A DNA stretch of 64,000 nt from Acanthococcus lagerstroemiae (GCA_031841125.1 CM063110.1:30500678-30564677), one strand, 5' to 3'; shown: positions 1 to 10,946, counted from the first letter of the stretch. The notes: generated by a model from the sequence alone, not told the origin. Numbers and translations: made by a program.

Positions 1-2165
1 GGATTACTCTCGATGGTTGCAAATCATTGTAAGCAAGTGCATTACTTGCAACTCGTTCAGTTTTATGACCTACAGTCGATCGTCTACTGTTTATGGGAAG
101 AATGCGCCGGGGAGAAAATTCAGTTCCAGCTCCTGAAGGCAGATTGTTGAAACCAGACAATAGCAGTACCTCGCCTGTTGCGTCTTACTTCTGTTGGGTA
201 TGTTTGAGAGCGAGCATTCGCCCATACCTCATCGAAGAGTTGGAACTGAGTACCATTGAACAGCACGCGAAGTCGGAATAACGTTTGTGACAGAGTTAAT
301 CTGCGAGTATGTTTGGGTGAACATCTACCTTATAATTTCGATGGATCGTTGTTAGAAACATATAAATTCATCTGAATTCATCTTCTTCGGATATTTCTAT
401 TCTTACTTCTATGAAGTCGCTCTCCGCTCTGCAATCTTCGGAAGAGTAACTCATACAGAGAAAGGGGCGAGTTCATCATACCGAGAGTTACGCAAAACTC
501 GTTGAAGCGTTGAAAGATGTTCGCGTTGTCGAGCATCTTGAACTTTTAGGCTACTTCGAAAATGATCTTTGTGGTGAACCATCTCGTCGAACGTACGTTA
601 CCATTACTCTGTTTTATGGCGGTACACCTAAACGCAGACATACATTGACCCTTAACAAAGTCACGAACATCTCGGTATGTCCGTTCAATTGCAAACAATA
701 TAGTTCCCGCTCGGCTCTCAAATTTACGATTATTGTTCTAGTTCGTATTGTTCGACTCGTATTCCCATTTCAGATTTCCGATTGAAACGTATATATATAC
801 GTAGTTCATTAGCGAATTTATCAGACATGTTCATTACGGTAATAAAACGATGGTACGAAGAAGTAGAAACCGGGAAAAAAAGGGGGGAAGAATGTATGTA
901 CAAATCTTCTTCGGAAAACTAAAAATCGTTTATTTTAGGGAAATAATCTCATTCTCGCTCGCTCGCAGTTTACGTATTTTACGCAATTCGTGATCGGTTA
1001 TTTATTCTTTCAAAAACTTATCCTATCCGGTTTCGATCGATGAAAATATTTTAAATAATGGATCGTTTAACGAAAAATTCCTAAAAGAATTTACAACTTT
1101 GTATGTAAGGATTGGTTTTCTCTTTTTCTGTCTCTACCTTTCTTATTCTTTTTTTTTTTTCAGTGTTTTTTGACAGCCTGTATAAAATACTCTTAACTTA
1201 GCTACATTCCACGGCGAAAACTGGTTCGCTGGTTGTATGTTCTTTATATTCGTGTACTAAAAGGTAACCGATAAATACTGATTTAACTCTTGTTTCAGAA
1301 CTGGTTTTGTTTTAGTCTTTTTTCTTTCTTTCTTTTTCTTTCCTTCTCTGCTCAATAATTTTTTTTTTTTTAAATATTGTAAATACACGGTGTTTGCCTT
1401 TCTTCCCCTCTGCATGCTTAATTAATGAGAAAGACAGTTCCCACGATGATAGCGTAGGGTGGTGTGTCAATGTTGGACTTCCCAGTCTGAAGTTGCAGAG
1501 TGCAAAGCTCTGTGACACGACTAGCTCTAAAAGTTGTCCTGAGCACTCGTACTATGTTGTTTTGAATTGTTGTGAGGGTTGGTTTAGGTTCCTCCATCAG
1601 CCTTAAGGAAAATGAATATCGAAGGACATTAGCGAAGCCAGTTTTGTGAAGAGCGTTTCTGACCTACATTTTAGAAGCTGGTCTCCTCCTGTTGCTAGAA
1701 TAACGCTGTACGTACTTCATGCCGAAAACAATCAAAAATCATTTGCGACAACAATTTTTTTTCAAAATTCAACATTTTGTGTTGTTATGATGAAAAACTG
1801 TAGTTCTTCCAAAAACAGTTGACCTTACAGTAGTTTGAAGTTGGGTCCTTTTCGACTACCTACAACTAGTGGGAGGATATTCATGAACGAATGGTATCTT
1901 CAGAGTGTCCATACTAGGATGATTAGCGTGCTCTGCTTAGAGGACCAGTCGTGGATGAAAATCTGTCGATGTCGACGCTTGGTCAGCATTTTGCATTCAG
2001 CCGAAGCATGAGAAAAAGGGAAAAATAAAGCTTGAATGGATGACGAAAACGTTCGCATTATGTATCGTCTTCTGACCAGATTCACATCAGGTCGGTCGAA
2101 GATGAAAGGCTGATCGTAGCTGCTCAGCTTCAATTAGATCATAATCTTAACGTCCGCACTATATT
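1..2165. other. Intergenic or intronic DNA, no gene seen
   Basis: AT-rich sequence with poly-T and CT-rich tracts near 1146-1160 and 1316-1372. Open frames here are short, lack similarity to anything I recognise, and are not bounded by convincing splice sites. I see no mobile element with recognisable ends in this stretch. Confidence 0.6.
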
Positions 2166-2419
2166 TGGACGCTATTCAGCGTAAGGGAACCAATCAACAT
2201 AATATCTAAACAAAATGAGTTATTTAGTATAGTTGGAAAGAGCGTAAAAAGTAGAATTTTTCAAAATTGGGCCCCGATTCAAAAATGTGTACTCCCGTTG
2301 AATAAAGCTGATCAGTAAAAGTTATGTCGTATAATTTCTACATGGCTCTTGAACTTCAAATCACGTGTTCTCAAAAAACATATTTTGCTGGTTGGCTCTC
2401 TTACGCTGAATAGCGTCCA
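2166..2419. mobile_element. MITE with ~40-bp terminal inverted repeats
   Basis: The two ends are inverted copies: both arms read TGGACGCTATTCAGCGTAAG inward, and the similarity continues for about 40 bp with a handful of mismatches. The 254-bp length and lack of coding capacity fit a miniature inverted-repeat transposable element. No clear target-site duplication is visible, so the superfamily is undetermined. Confidence 0.75.
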
Positions 2420-2743
2420 TTTATCTTTGGCTGATCATCCAAGCAGAACAAGCTGATCATCCTCCGATGGACCCACTTTTAATGACCCTGGTCTCACGTG
2501 ATCGGAGATGAAATTGAATTTTTATTTCCTTTAATTTTGGGAAAGACAGGGGTTACTCGTGTCCAGCTATAGCTTCAATACTGTACATACCAGTTCTGTA
2601 CGTAAGTGCGCAACCAAGGAGGAGGCTAGGGCTATAGCTCCCTCCAGAATTTTTCAAAATTCTTTCAAATTCAATTTTGAAATGAAAAAAAAGTTGATGC
2701 CGATGGCGTACAAATTTACAGCTCATGAAATAGGTACCAAATC

Positions 2744-2963
2744 AGGTAGGGGGTCTGGTTGGCCGAGTGAATAGCGTGCTGGTCTCTGAATCCGGAGGTT
2801 CCTGGTTCGAGCCCACGCAGCAACTTGTTACTTTTCGACCTAGGCCTGTTTTCCGGCAAGATGAGAAGAGGGCTAAAACAGCCCTAATAGCCTCTCAGAC
2901 GTTTCTGGGGTAATGCTCGAGAGGGGGATTCCAGGGCTCGAGTTGTGAGTAAAATTAGAAAAG
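2744..2963 (+). mobile_element. tRNA-derived SINE, copy 1
   Basis: The head is tRNA-like. A box A (GGTTGGCCGAGTG, about 2757-2769) is followed by a box B (GGTTCGAGCCC, 2804-2814), spaced as in class II (Leu/Ser-type) tRNAs. The body has no coding capacity. A 12-bp direct repeat, AGGTACCAAATC, flanks it at 2732-2743 and 2964-2975, as expected for target-primed insertion. A second, diverged copy lies on the opposite strand at 48380-48591, which shows that this is a dispersed family. Mobilisation would require a partner LINE. Confidence 0.88.
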
Positions 2964-3095
2964 AGGTACCAAATCGAGCTTTCACCCCGCCTAAGTTTTT
3001 TTTCTTTCTAAATTCTAGCTGCCACCAAAAAAAAGTTCTGGTTGCGCCCCTGTCTGTGCGCATTGATTATCCCGAGAACCATGTATTGTCATAAT

Positions 3096-3732
3096 CAGGG
3101 GTGGATTAACCCTTTGTGGCGTAGGAAGCAAGATCAAAATTGGCGGCGTCGGCGAGCTCTATTGGCACACGCACACGCTTTGCGCCTCGTAAAGGGAATA
3201 TCTTAGGGATGGGGACCAGGGACGTACCATAGAGTTTTTCCTGAGGGGTGGGGGGGATTGTGAAAGTCCCAACAGACTCAACTCAGAATATTCCCAAGTA
3301 TCAAAGCAAAAAAAAAAACCTTTTGTTGTCCTGTTCGATTTTTCCAACTGACTCAACTCAAAATTCCCAAGTATCAATGCAAAAGAAGAAAAACCTTTTG
3401 ACTTGTTGGGTTTTCCCCAACTTCTCAACTGAGTTCCCAAGTATCGTAGCAAAAAAAGAGGGGGAATCTTTTAAGTTGGATTTTTCCAACTCATCTGCCT
3501 GCAATGGTAAATTTTCCCAACTGCTGAGTGAAAATTCTTACTACGGAGAGGGGGGGGTGTAAAGTCTTTCTTTCCCCCTTACCCCATCGGTATATCCCTG
3601 ATGGGGACTTTGAGGAATGTGTGACAGGCACTATACCGCCCTGCGTTTATGTTGGAAAAAATCTTTTCGCGCTCTGCTTTTCTCCGCGCACTAAGCAAAT
3701 GCTTTTCATGCTTACGTGTTGATCCACCCTTG
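3096..3732. mobile_element. hAT-type MITE interrupted by a second MITE
   Basis: The left end reads CAGGGGTGGATTAACC and the right end is its approximate inverse, ending TTGATCCACCCTTG. The flanks GTCATAAT and GCCATACA share 5 of 8 bases, an eroded 8-bp target duplication. The element is about 245 bp once the 384-bp insertion at 3217-3600 is removed. It has no coding capacity, and the superfamily call rests on end sequence and duplication length. Confidence 0.65.
3217..3600. mobile_element. hAT-type MITE with exact 8-bp target duplication
   Basis: Begins CAGGGACGTACCATAGAG and ends with the inverse pattern CGGTATATCCCTG. It is flanked by an exact 8-bp duplication, ATGGGGAC (3209-3216 and 3601-3608). 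The interior carries four spaced copies of an AACTCA.CTCAACTCA-like segment followed by TCCCAAGTATC, plus A-rich tracts. It sits inside the older element 3096-3732. Related ends occur near 11630-11872 and at 25654-25713. Confidence 0.9.
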
Positions 3733-4233
3733 GCCATACATAATAGGCAATATATACACCCCCCCCCCCGTTTGTGTGGAAATCAGTATATTACCACAGT
3801 GTTCTTATTCTGCATTTAGCCGGATGCGATTTTTCCAGAAAACATGCTCGACAGTGAAAGGATTAATGAAGGACAGGAAAAGGCGACGTGGTGACGAGTG
3901 TGTAAAGAGAGTTGTAAGGAATTCGATGAAGAGAACTTCTGAATCCAAGAATCAGACTCCGCGACCAAGTGATCAGAATCCAAAAATCCGAATCAAGTAT
4001 AGAATAATTCTGAATCCGAACATTCGAATTAAGCAAAGAGGATTCCAGAATCTCAAAACAATACGAATCCGCGGATTCGGATTTTATTTTTAAACTGGAT
4101 TGTAAAATCCGAATTTTCAGATTTGGATTCTCATTGTAAAATCCGAGAAAAGGATTCTGGAATTCAAGAAGAACCCAAAAATAAAATCCACAAAAAAAAT
4201 TGATTAGGAGCTGAATATTCTGACACATGTTGA
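3733..4233. repeat. GAATCC/GGATTC-rich degenerate repeat, left part
   Basis: From about 3930 the sequence is dense in GAATCC, GGATTC and ATTCGGATT-like words on both strands, so it can fold back on itself. The pattern resumes after 4511 and runs to about 4790, so the MITE at 4234-4511 interrupted one pre-existing repeat. I find no clean ends for the host repeat. Bases 3733-3930 hold nothing I can identify. Confidence 0.55.
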
Positions 4234-4511
4234 CAGGGCCGCACCCACCGGTGGGGGTGTTGAACCCCTCCATTGGTTAAAAAAGACGAAAACACAATGG
4301 GTTAAGACGGAGAGGAAGGTGCATCTGTGACTGAGCCCCCTTCCCCCACCCACCAAGAAAAAATTCCCCATTGACCACAAAAAAAACACAAGAAAAACAC
4401 AATGGGTTGAGACGGAGAGGAGGGCGGATCTGTGACCATCCCCCCCTTCTCAAGAAAAATGTTTCTTAATGGCAAGGCCCCCCTTTTACTTAAATCCTGG
4501 ATACGGCCCTG
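4234..4511. mobile_element. hAT-type MITE with exact 8-bp target duplication
   Basis: Starts CAGGGCCGCACCC and ends GGATACGGCCCTG, the family pattern of a hAT terminal inverted repeat. An exact 8-bp direct repeat, CATGTTGA, flanks it at 4226-4233 and 4512-4519. The interior has two tandem copies of a segment containing ACACAATGGGTT and GACGGAGAGGA followed by C-runs. No transposase is encoded, so it depends on an autonomous hAT. Confidence 0.92.
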
Positions 4512-5542
4512 CATGTTGATCGAATGTAAAAGGGTAAAAGGTTGAATTTTAAAGCGGATATTCAAAATCCTCACTTAGGCTTGGAACCCGGATACAAATT
4601 AAGATTCTGAATAACGAATTCAGAATCTAAGTACCTACGGGTTCTGTAGAACATGAAATCTTAAGGGATTGTGGAAAAATCAAGAACAACAGAATCCAGG
4701 AATCCGTATCCACCATAAACTGGATTCAGAATTTCGCGGAATACAGATACAGGAAAAGTAATTCAGAATTCGGATTCGGGATTCATTTTTAGCTTTTTGT
4801 GTAAATAAGCCAACTTGATGCAATCGCGTCGGAAGGATTTTCAGGTGTGTGGAGGGGAAGGGAGGGGGTTACAAAATGTTGAGTCGACAAGTAAAAAAGA
4901 AAAGTTAGCGCTTCTGAATGTAGCTGAATAATTCATGAATTTTTTTCTCGTGGGTGGGGGATATAATGTACCCCTTCATCCTCCCGTTCCAGCGCCGCTG
5001 ACTTGACATTGGCGTGGCAATGTGCTCGATGCAAGGCCTTGTCTCAATATAGATGCGTCTTGACGCGCCAGCCTCTCCTAGCAATGAACTTGATGCGATC
5101 GGCTCTTCAAGGAACAGGGTGAACTTCCAAATCAACTAGACCCCTGTATTGCTTTTTCAAAATTTCAAATTGATGAACTGGTGTCTCGCTTTGAAAGTTA
5201 CCTAACTTCTAACAACGTCACAGAATATCCGTGTAAGTATTACTATCCCACCTTCCTCGCAGACTCTTGTAGAGTTTTTCTCGCTCTTTTTTCATTTTGC
5301 GAGGACGAGAATAAAATACATATAATTCCTCTTACCACCTTTCAGGATTCGTACAACGATCGATCTGCAAACATTCGTTGTATATTTTGCCAAAAGGGTT
5401 CTCCCACCTCCGGCGTTTCGCCGGTGCTTGGCCCGGGGTGCGGAGATGTCATTTGGCCTTTTTGCGAGAAGTCTCCGATACGAGGCGATGATGCCAACAG
5501 CCAGCCCACGCTGATACCCATCCGCGTATACGTATGTGCAGG
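4512..5542. other. Repeat remnant then unassigned DNA
   Basis: The GAATCC-rich repeat continues to about 4790. After it I see no gene, recognisable element or convincing exon. The long open frame that crosses 5181-6083 begins with a non-ATG codon and reads through a CT microsatellite, so I do not treat it as a gene. Confidence 0.55.
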
Positions 5543-5592
5543 GTCTCTCTCTCTCTCTCTCTCTCTTTTTCTCATTCTCATTCTCATTCTCA
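5543..5592. repeat. (TC)n followed by (ATTCTC)n microsatellite
   Basis: A run of TC dinucleotides passes into repeats of CATTCT. It produces Ser-Leu and Leu-Ile repeats in translation and explains the long spurious open frames across it. Confidence 0.9.
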
Positions 5593-6450
5593 CTGCCCAC
5601 GGCCATTTTCAGGTAAACGGAAGCTCGGTCGGGCTCGGTGTCGGCCCCGCGAAACGCCACACAACACCGTTCGCGTCCGGTCTCCCTGGTCGGGCACGAG
5701 GAGCTTTTCCGTGTGGAAGGGGCTACGGCAACGGCGGCGATTGCGTATTGATCTCGGTCGTATTAGCTGCTCGCGTGTGCGGTGGCGAGGAAAAACGTAA
5801 AACCTCTTTGTGCGGCGTGTCGCTGTGTATGTGTGTGCGGCGACGGCTCCCTGCCGTATACGGCGGGAGCAAGGTGCACGATGAGGTGGGAAGAGGAGAG
5901 GCGACAGGCGGACGAACGGAAAAGCAGCTTGTCAGCCCTGCTTATATAAGTCAAGGTCGCCGGAGGGTTACACGACAGTCTGAGTCTGCGGCGCAAGTTT
6001 TTCTTCCCTCTCATTCAGAATACTCGGCGCTGTACGTACGCTTTCCCCGAAGTCACCCCTCGTCGCCGTCACGCCGCTGCTGACACCCTCTGCTCCCCGG
6101 GCGCCGGTTGAAAAGTCCGTTCTTAAAAACGAAAATGCGTCAATGAACGAACGGGCCAATGGCGTGCGCGTAATTTTTGCGTTTCTATGGCAATCGTTCT
6201 AGTACGCTTCGACTTTATCCTCTTTGTCGGCGGAGATGATACGCGTTGAGGCACGCGACGTTGTCAAGCGTGCTCGCCGCGCGTCGCACTCGCGTATCGC
6301 GAAGGTGAATCGCGTGGTTAGCGCGGGTACTTTCGGCTGTGAAATTCGTTCGGGGTTGAGCGAAGGTCGAACGATGCTCGTAGTCGAATGTATATGGGGG
6401 AACTGGTGCCCTACCCGAACCGGGGCAAATGATTTGGTGGGTGTTTGTGA
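5593..6450. promoter_or_regulatory. CpG-rich segment with candidate TATA promoter
   Basis: This stretch is richer in G+C and CpG than its surroundings. CTTATATAAG at 5941-5950 is followed about 31 bases downstream by ACAGTC (5975-5980). That is a TATA-box-to-initiator arrangement for + strand transcription starting near 5976. No coding exon can be tied to it. It might be a first-exon promoter for a gene further along, but this is inference from motif spacing only. Confidence 0.3.
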
Positions 6451-6520
6451 TTGACCCCCGATCGAATGAGCGGAAGCAAATGATTGAGAAATAAGTGGAA
6501 ATCGTCTGTACGTGTGATGT

Positions 6521-6590
6521 GTGTGGAATACGAAGAAACGTTACTGGGGGAAGGGGTGTGGAATGCCAAGAAACGTTACTGGGGGGGGGG
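6521..6590. repeat. Two-copy short tandem repeat
   Basis: A ~35-bp unit containing AAGAAACGTTACTGGGGG is present twice in tandem (about 6521-6556 and 6557-6590), the second copy ending in a longer G-run. No function is evident. Confidence 0.75.
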
Positions 6591-7499
6591 GTCGTGCTTA
6601 GCAATACAGGATGTCTACTGCCAAGTAAAACAACCAAAACAAGTAAATAGCGAGTATGTGACTGAACGGGCAACCGAGCGTGTGAATAGTATCCTTTTTT
6701 CGGGCAGAAAAACTGCAAAATAATCTATGATGAAGAAGAACTCTATTATTAGGAAAAATGATCCCTACGCGGTGTGTCCCATGTGGATACAGAACGTATG
6801 AAAAAATCTTCATTTAAGGTAGTCCTCATATTGTATACACCTAATGACCAGAGATGCACAAAATATTTGAACCTCAAATGGAAATACCATTTAAATGGTT
6901 CAAATACGTATTTAAATAGATTATTTAAATGAAATTTGGTGACAACCATTTATACTTCTATTTAAATGCATTTGTTAAGCAAAAATCTATTTACACAGCG
7001 AGGTATTTAAATGGTTTTCCCAAATGGTTTTGTTTCTTCTTCAGTTTGTGCGTTTGTGATAGTTTGTTTCAGACTGAGTGCGAGTGAGCTGTAGCTGAAG
7101 ACAAGCCAGATTTTGACGTATATCCATTTGAAAATGTCCCGAAAAAAATACCTAAAGCTCACCAGTACTAGGGTCGTTTTCCAGGACGTCTCTAAGTGGA
7201 TATATGTCAAAATTCCCTATCACGGGAGAGTAGGCGAACTCTAAAAATCAGTCATTCGTATTTGATTTTAGACCTGTTTCGCAAGCCAAGACTGAGCCCC
7301 GTTTCACACTACGCCATGTTGCCGGAACGGCAGCCGTGAAGACGGTCAGATATCAGTAGTGTGTCGCACCCCTTTTTCAAGCTGCGTTGGGTTCCAAAGG
7401 AATAATAGAGATAAAGTGAAAGGTATATAGGTCAGTGAAGTAATGGAGTTTCAGGAAAGCGTGACCTTGACCAGTAATTCTGAAAAAAAAAAAATATGT

Positions 7500-7862
7500 A
7501 TTCGAACTGTGACCAGGAGGAACAGTACTTTCAATTTGATAAGGAGACTGACATCGAGGACAGGCCTGCAAATGTTGCACAGCTTCAAGCTATTCAATAT
7601 TTACAAGAACCGTGTACTTTTGGCTCAGCCAATATAATAGTCGAAGATTTTCGGAAGTATTCAGCCGTCTTGCAATTTTTTATTGCAAGTTTTCAAACGT
7701 AACAAAACGCCCCTGCGAAGTTCAGCACCCGTTGAAAGATTATTCTCATTCAGTTCAATGATTCTTAAGCCTCATCGCCAAAAAATGAATGACATCAATT
7801 TTCAAACACAAATCATGCTGAAGTGTAAGCGCAAAATTCGTGATACTGAAATGTGGAGATGA
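7500..7862 (+). pseudogene. hAT transposase C-terminal dimerisation region, relic
   Basis: From 7710 to the TGA at 7860-7862 the frame reads PLRSSAPVERLFSFSSMILK and then PHRQKMNDINFQTQIMLK. This is the characteristic hATC dimerisation block (SSAPVERLFS). The residues before it (SANIIVEDFRKYSAVLQFFI, about 7626-7690) are in a different frame, so at least one frameshift lies near 7690-7708. The DDE catalytic core is missing. It sits inside the element at 6849-8576 and once encoded part of its transposase. Confidence 0.88.
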
Positions 7863-8027
7863 CTAATGATGTAATGAAGGTAGTTTGTTGACTGAATTTA
7901 ATTTTGTTTTCGAATATATGGCCATAGAGCTTTTGTTTGCACCTTCTTCTGGGTGAAAACGGAACGTTGAACAAGAATTTAGTATTACTGCAAATTATGA
8001 AAATTCAAAGTTTGGTTTGAAAAAAAG

Positions 8028-8100
8028 AAAAAAACGCCAGATAATTCTTACCGTTTGATTTTGAGAAAAAACGCCAGATAATTCTTACAGTTTGATTTTG
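8028..8100. repeat. ~37-bp tandem duplication inside hAT element
   Basis: Two adjacent copies of a unit containing AACGCCAGATAATTCTTAC and GTTTGATTTT, differing at one or two positions, which suggests a recent local duplication. Confidence 0.85.
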
Positions 8101-8858
8101 GATTGGATGCGATATTATGTCCTGATCTGATTTTCATGTTGATGCAGTATTTGTGTACTTGAATAATCAACACTTTAAAGTAAATATTGTTAAAGATTAT
8201 AATACTTGGGAAAAGTGGTACTAAGAAGTAACAAGTGCCATTTCTGTTTGTAACATTTCTGAACAATATGAAGAATATCGTCTTTCTTAGTGGATAATAC
8301 AGTTGCGTAGTAAGGTCTGTTAGGTCACCCCAGTCAGTACTTTGAAAGTTTTAGTGTGCATTTCATCCAATGAAATAAATGCAGTGTCTGTAGAGAAATT
8401 TTCTAAAACCAACTGAAAACCATTTAAATGGCTACTAAAAGTGAGAAATATTTTCAAATAGGTATTTAAATAGATTACTGGACTGCCCATTTGAAATTGG
8501 TATTTAATTGTATTCCGGCCTAACCTATTTGAAATACATATTTAAATAGATCAATCCAACCATTTGTGCATCTCTGCTAATGACATGTTCTTTTAGCTTT
8601 TCCAAAGCCCATGAAAACATGTCTTGGAATTGTGTTTAGTTTCCTCGTCACAGCAGGCCCGTAGCTAGACGGGGGGTTAGAGCGTTTGTCGGAGCCCCCC
8701 TGGCAAAATTTCGTGAATAAAAGTAAAGAATTCCTTATATTTTTCTCGCTAATTTTGTTCAAAACTTTCCTTTCCACTACATTGTATAATGTTTATAAAC
8801 TTGGCACCACTGATGTTGCTTTGAAAGAGAGACGAATCGTGTGTTTGTCGTTCTCTAC

Positions 8859-8958
8859 GGTGGATTTACATTCGAGTCGGCGACATGTCACGGACAAACT
8901 TCTAACTGCTAAAAGTGTATCCACGACAACATGTCGCCGACTCGAATGTAAATCCACC
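8859..8958. mobile_element. 100-bp perfect-arm hairpin element
   Basis: Two exactly complementary 30-bp arms (8859-8888 and 8929-8958) face each other across a 40-bp loop. Each arm reads GGTGGATTTACATTCGAGTC inward. TA lies just outside on both sides (8856-8857 and 8961-8962), which would fit a Tc1/mariner-type MITE with a few extra terminal bases. The perfect arms suggest a recent origin or maintained foldback structure. Confidence 0.75.
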
Positions 8959-9476
8959 AATATAATTCACAAACAAAGTGGTAGGCTCGTGATCCAGTTC
9001 ACATTGAATATCAATGGCTAAATGCCTGAATGGCTTGTTTGAGAACTGATAACTTGATAAGTTCCATAGAAATATAATTTGTTTCCTTCCAAAAGTTCGA
9101 AAATTAGATCTTTGTAAGAGTGTGAATCTTTTTTCTCGTGATATATTCAATTTTTTTCAATGGGTTGTTGGTAAGTTGAATCACCAATTTTGATTATGAA
9201 TTTTGAGACCAGATTCAATCGGTGCCGTAGTCAGGATTTCTGGGGGGGGGGGCAAAGTAAGAATTTCAATATAAAAAAAGTCAAAAATTGAGGTATTTTT
9301 TAAAAATCGCCGATATTGGAGGACTATTTGTTAAAAATCAAGGCAAAATTACTGCTCGAGTGAAAATTTTTCGAAAAAATGTGTTTTAAAGGCGAAAAAT
9401 GGCTCATCTTTGTGTATTTTACATTCAGGTGCCTTGGGAGGCAGGCATTTGCCCCCTTCGTCCCCCCTTGCTACAC

Positions 9477-9630
9477 CAGCGCCGTTCTTATCAATCAGGC
9501 TGACTAGGCTGCAGCCCAGAGCGGCAAAATTTTGGGGCGGGAAAAATTGCGACCGAAAAAAATAGTTACCTTAATTTTGTGGGAGGTGGGGGGGGATGTA
9601 AAGGTGGCAAAGTACTTGAAGCCGGCCCTG
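9477..9630. mobile_element. Small hAT-type MITE nested in G-rich element
   Basis: Begins CAGCGCCGTTCTTATC and ends GAAGCCGGCCCTG, with near-matching 8-bp flanks TGCTACAC (9469-9476) and GGCTACAC (9631-9638), 7 of 8 identical. It splits another element whose left end is probably near 9222 (GGTGCCGTAGTCAGG followed by a G-run) and whose right end is just beyond 9638. Confidence 0.75.
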
Positions 9631-10009
9631 GGCTACACTACTGCCTCGTATAAATCTTCACATTATATACTAGGTGTATCCTCAAGCCCCCCCCCCCCCA
9701 TCCGTAAATAGTCAGCACTCCTTACCGCAGATAGCTGGCTACGGGCCTGCGTCACAGCGTCTTGAATGTCTTCAATCGAAGCAAAATGGGTTCCTTTCAA
9801 CTCCATCTTCAGCTTTAGAAAGAGCAGATAGGTGGAATTAAAATCTGGCGGGTACGCGGAAGAATGGCTGAGCACCGGAATCATTTTTCTGGCCGAAAAC
9901 TTGGTGTTGCTCGCTGCGGTTTGAGCACCGGTGCATTGTCGTGCAACAAGAAAAATGATCGATCTTTCCACGAGTTCGGCGCAACACGTGCAATCACTGA
10001 AAAAAAATC

Positions 10010-10302
10010 TGTGGAATATAAAAAACAGTACCAACAACTAGAATTATGATTGGCTCAGTGACTGCTAGACGGTTGGTTATAAATACGAAACAGTTCTTGT
10101 TGAATTTGGAGAGTTGTGGGAACAGAATATTTCGTTATTACTTCATAATATACTATTTAGTTAAAGCTGCAAAACGCAAATTCTATTGCTGTAATTGTAA
10201 CAAAATATTTCAATTTGTGTTGCAAATACCATCCGATTCGTACAACAGAACAGATAGTTGTATGTACTAAGCCGATGAAAATAGTGACAGGTACAATACC
10301 TC
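10010..10302. other. Unassigned AT-rich DNA
   Basis: No open frame with recognisable similarity and no element ends seen. It lies immediately upstream, in - strand sense, of the truncated mariner relic. Confidence 0.5.
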
Positions 10303-10545
10303 TTGAGTCGACAGCAAATGTGGCGGTTCTACTATTGTTCTAGTAACTAGATTATTTGGCTGTACGTGCAAACTAATTACTTGAAATACCAGAATCGTTT
10401 TGCTAGTTCTACCATTTTCACTCGCTGTATTTTGAGTCGACAGCAAATGTTGCGGTTCTCATTGCTGTGTATTGTTGCTGTAATAACAACATTATTGTGC
10501 ACTGAGTACAAACTAATAACTTGATGTACCAGAATCATTTTGCTT
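10303..10545. repeat. Diverged two-copy tandem duplication, ~129-bp unit
   Basis: Both copies start with TTGAGTCGACAGCAAATG and share GCGGTTCT early and AATCxTTTTGCT at the end (10303-10431 and 10432-10545). Between these anchors the copies have diverged with small indels. Confidence 0.75.
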
Positions 10546-10946
10546 CCTACCGTCTTGATTTGCTAATTCTCATTGATGAAATAGCAACTCGTGTTTGGTT
10601 GTTACTGCTTATACTTTTGCTGTTACAAACACACGGTACATCATGCGGTTTGCCGGGTGTACATTCTACTGTGGCAGTGAGCGTTGTAAATTCAGCTGTA
10701 ATTACCTGCTGTACTTTTTGATAACATGAAAGCTGTATTTAGAATCCCTAAGTACAACTTTCATGTCATTAAAAAATGCTGTCATTATAGCTAGATTTAC
10801 AGTGCTACTTACGAGGTTCACTTTTTCAATTTTTAAGGAATGGACAAATGCTATCTCTATTGATTAGAAGTGGAAGTGTTGTCAGTGCTTTTGAAGTCAA
10901 ATAAATATCAGAGGATGTAAGGAGAAACATTATTTATAATTAATAG
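10546..10946. other. Unassigned DNA
   Basis: I see no gene, element end or repeat structure that I can support here. Confidence 0.5.

Larger units (their letters stand above)
6849..8576. mobile_element. hAT transposon, internally decayed, exact 8-bp TSD
   Basis: Left end CAGAGATGCACAAA and right end TTTGTGCATCTCTG are perfect inverses. An exact 8-bp direct repeat, CTAATGAC, flanks them (6841-6848 and 8577-8584). Subterminal regions on both sides are packed with ATTTAAATGG-type words, probably former transposase-binding repeats. A relic of the hAT transposase C-terminus lies inside (7500-7862), matching the ends in superfamily. It inserted into the last codons of the mariner relic, so it is younger than that element. 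Confidence 0.95.
8654..9749. mobile_element. hAT-like element, exact 8-bp TSD, with nested insertions
   Basis: The ends are inverted: CAGGCCCGTAGCTAGACG at the left, and TAGCTGGCTACGGGCCTG at the right. An exact 8-bp direct repeat, CGTCACAG, flanks the element (8646-8653 and 9750-9757). That repeat falls on codons of the interrupted mariner gene (Ala-Val-Thr on the - strand), which proves insertion into it. The interior carries a 100-bp hairpin at 8859-8958, a partial G-rich element starting near 9222, and a MITE at 9477-9630. No transposase is recognisable. Confidence 0.92.
6760..9965 (-). pseudogene. mariner transposase relic split by two insertions
   Basis: Read on the - strand, the segment 9965-9750 encodes the C-terminal half of a mariner-type DD34D transposase. 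It has a HDNAP motif (second catalytic Asp) in one frame, then in the next frame ARKMIPVLSHSSAYPPDFN (third Asp) and LKMELKGTHFASIEDIQDAVT. The reading continues at 8653-8585 with AVTRKLNTIPRHVF, and again below 6849 with RCIQYEDYLK and a stop near 6815. The breaks coincide exactly with the target duplications of the elements at 8654-9749 and 6849-8576. Frameshifts and the missing N-terminal half make it non-functional. The 5' end appears lost near 9980-10010. Confidence 0.85.

Noticed and set aside
5181..6083. 300-codon + strand open frame
   Set aside because: It starts at GTG, reads through a TC/ATTCTC microsatellite (giving Ser-Leu and Ile-Leu runs) and a CpG-rich segment, has no domain, and overlaps equally open frames on the other strand.
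9663..10037. Single 124-codon gene on the - strand
   Set aside because: Its residues before 9750 are mariner transposase in mixed frames, and those after are hAT element termini, so it is a chimera created by an insertion.
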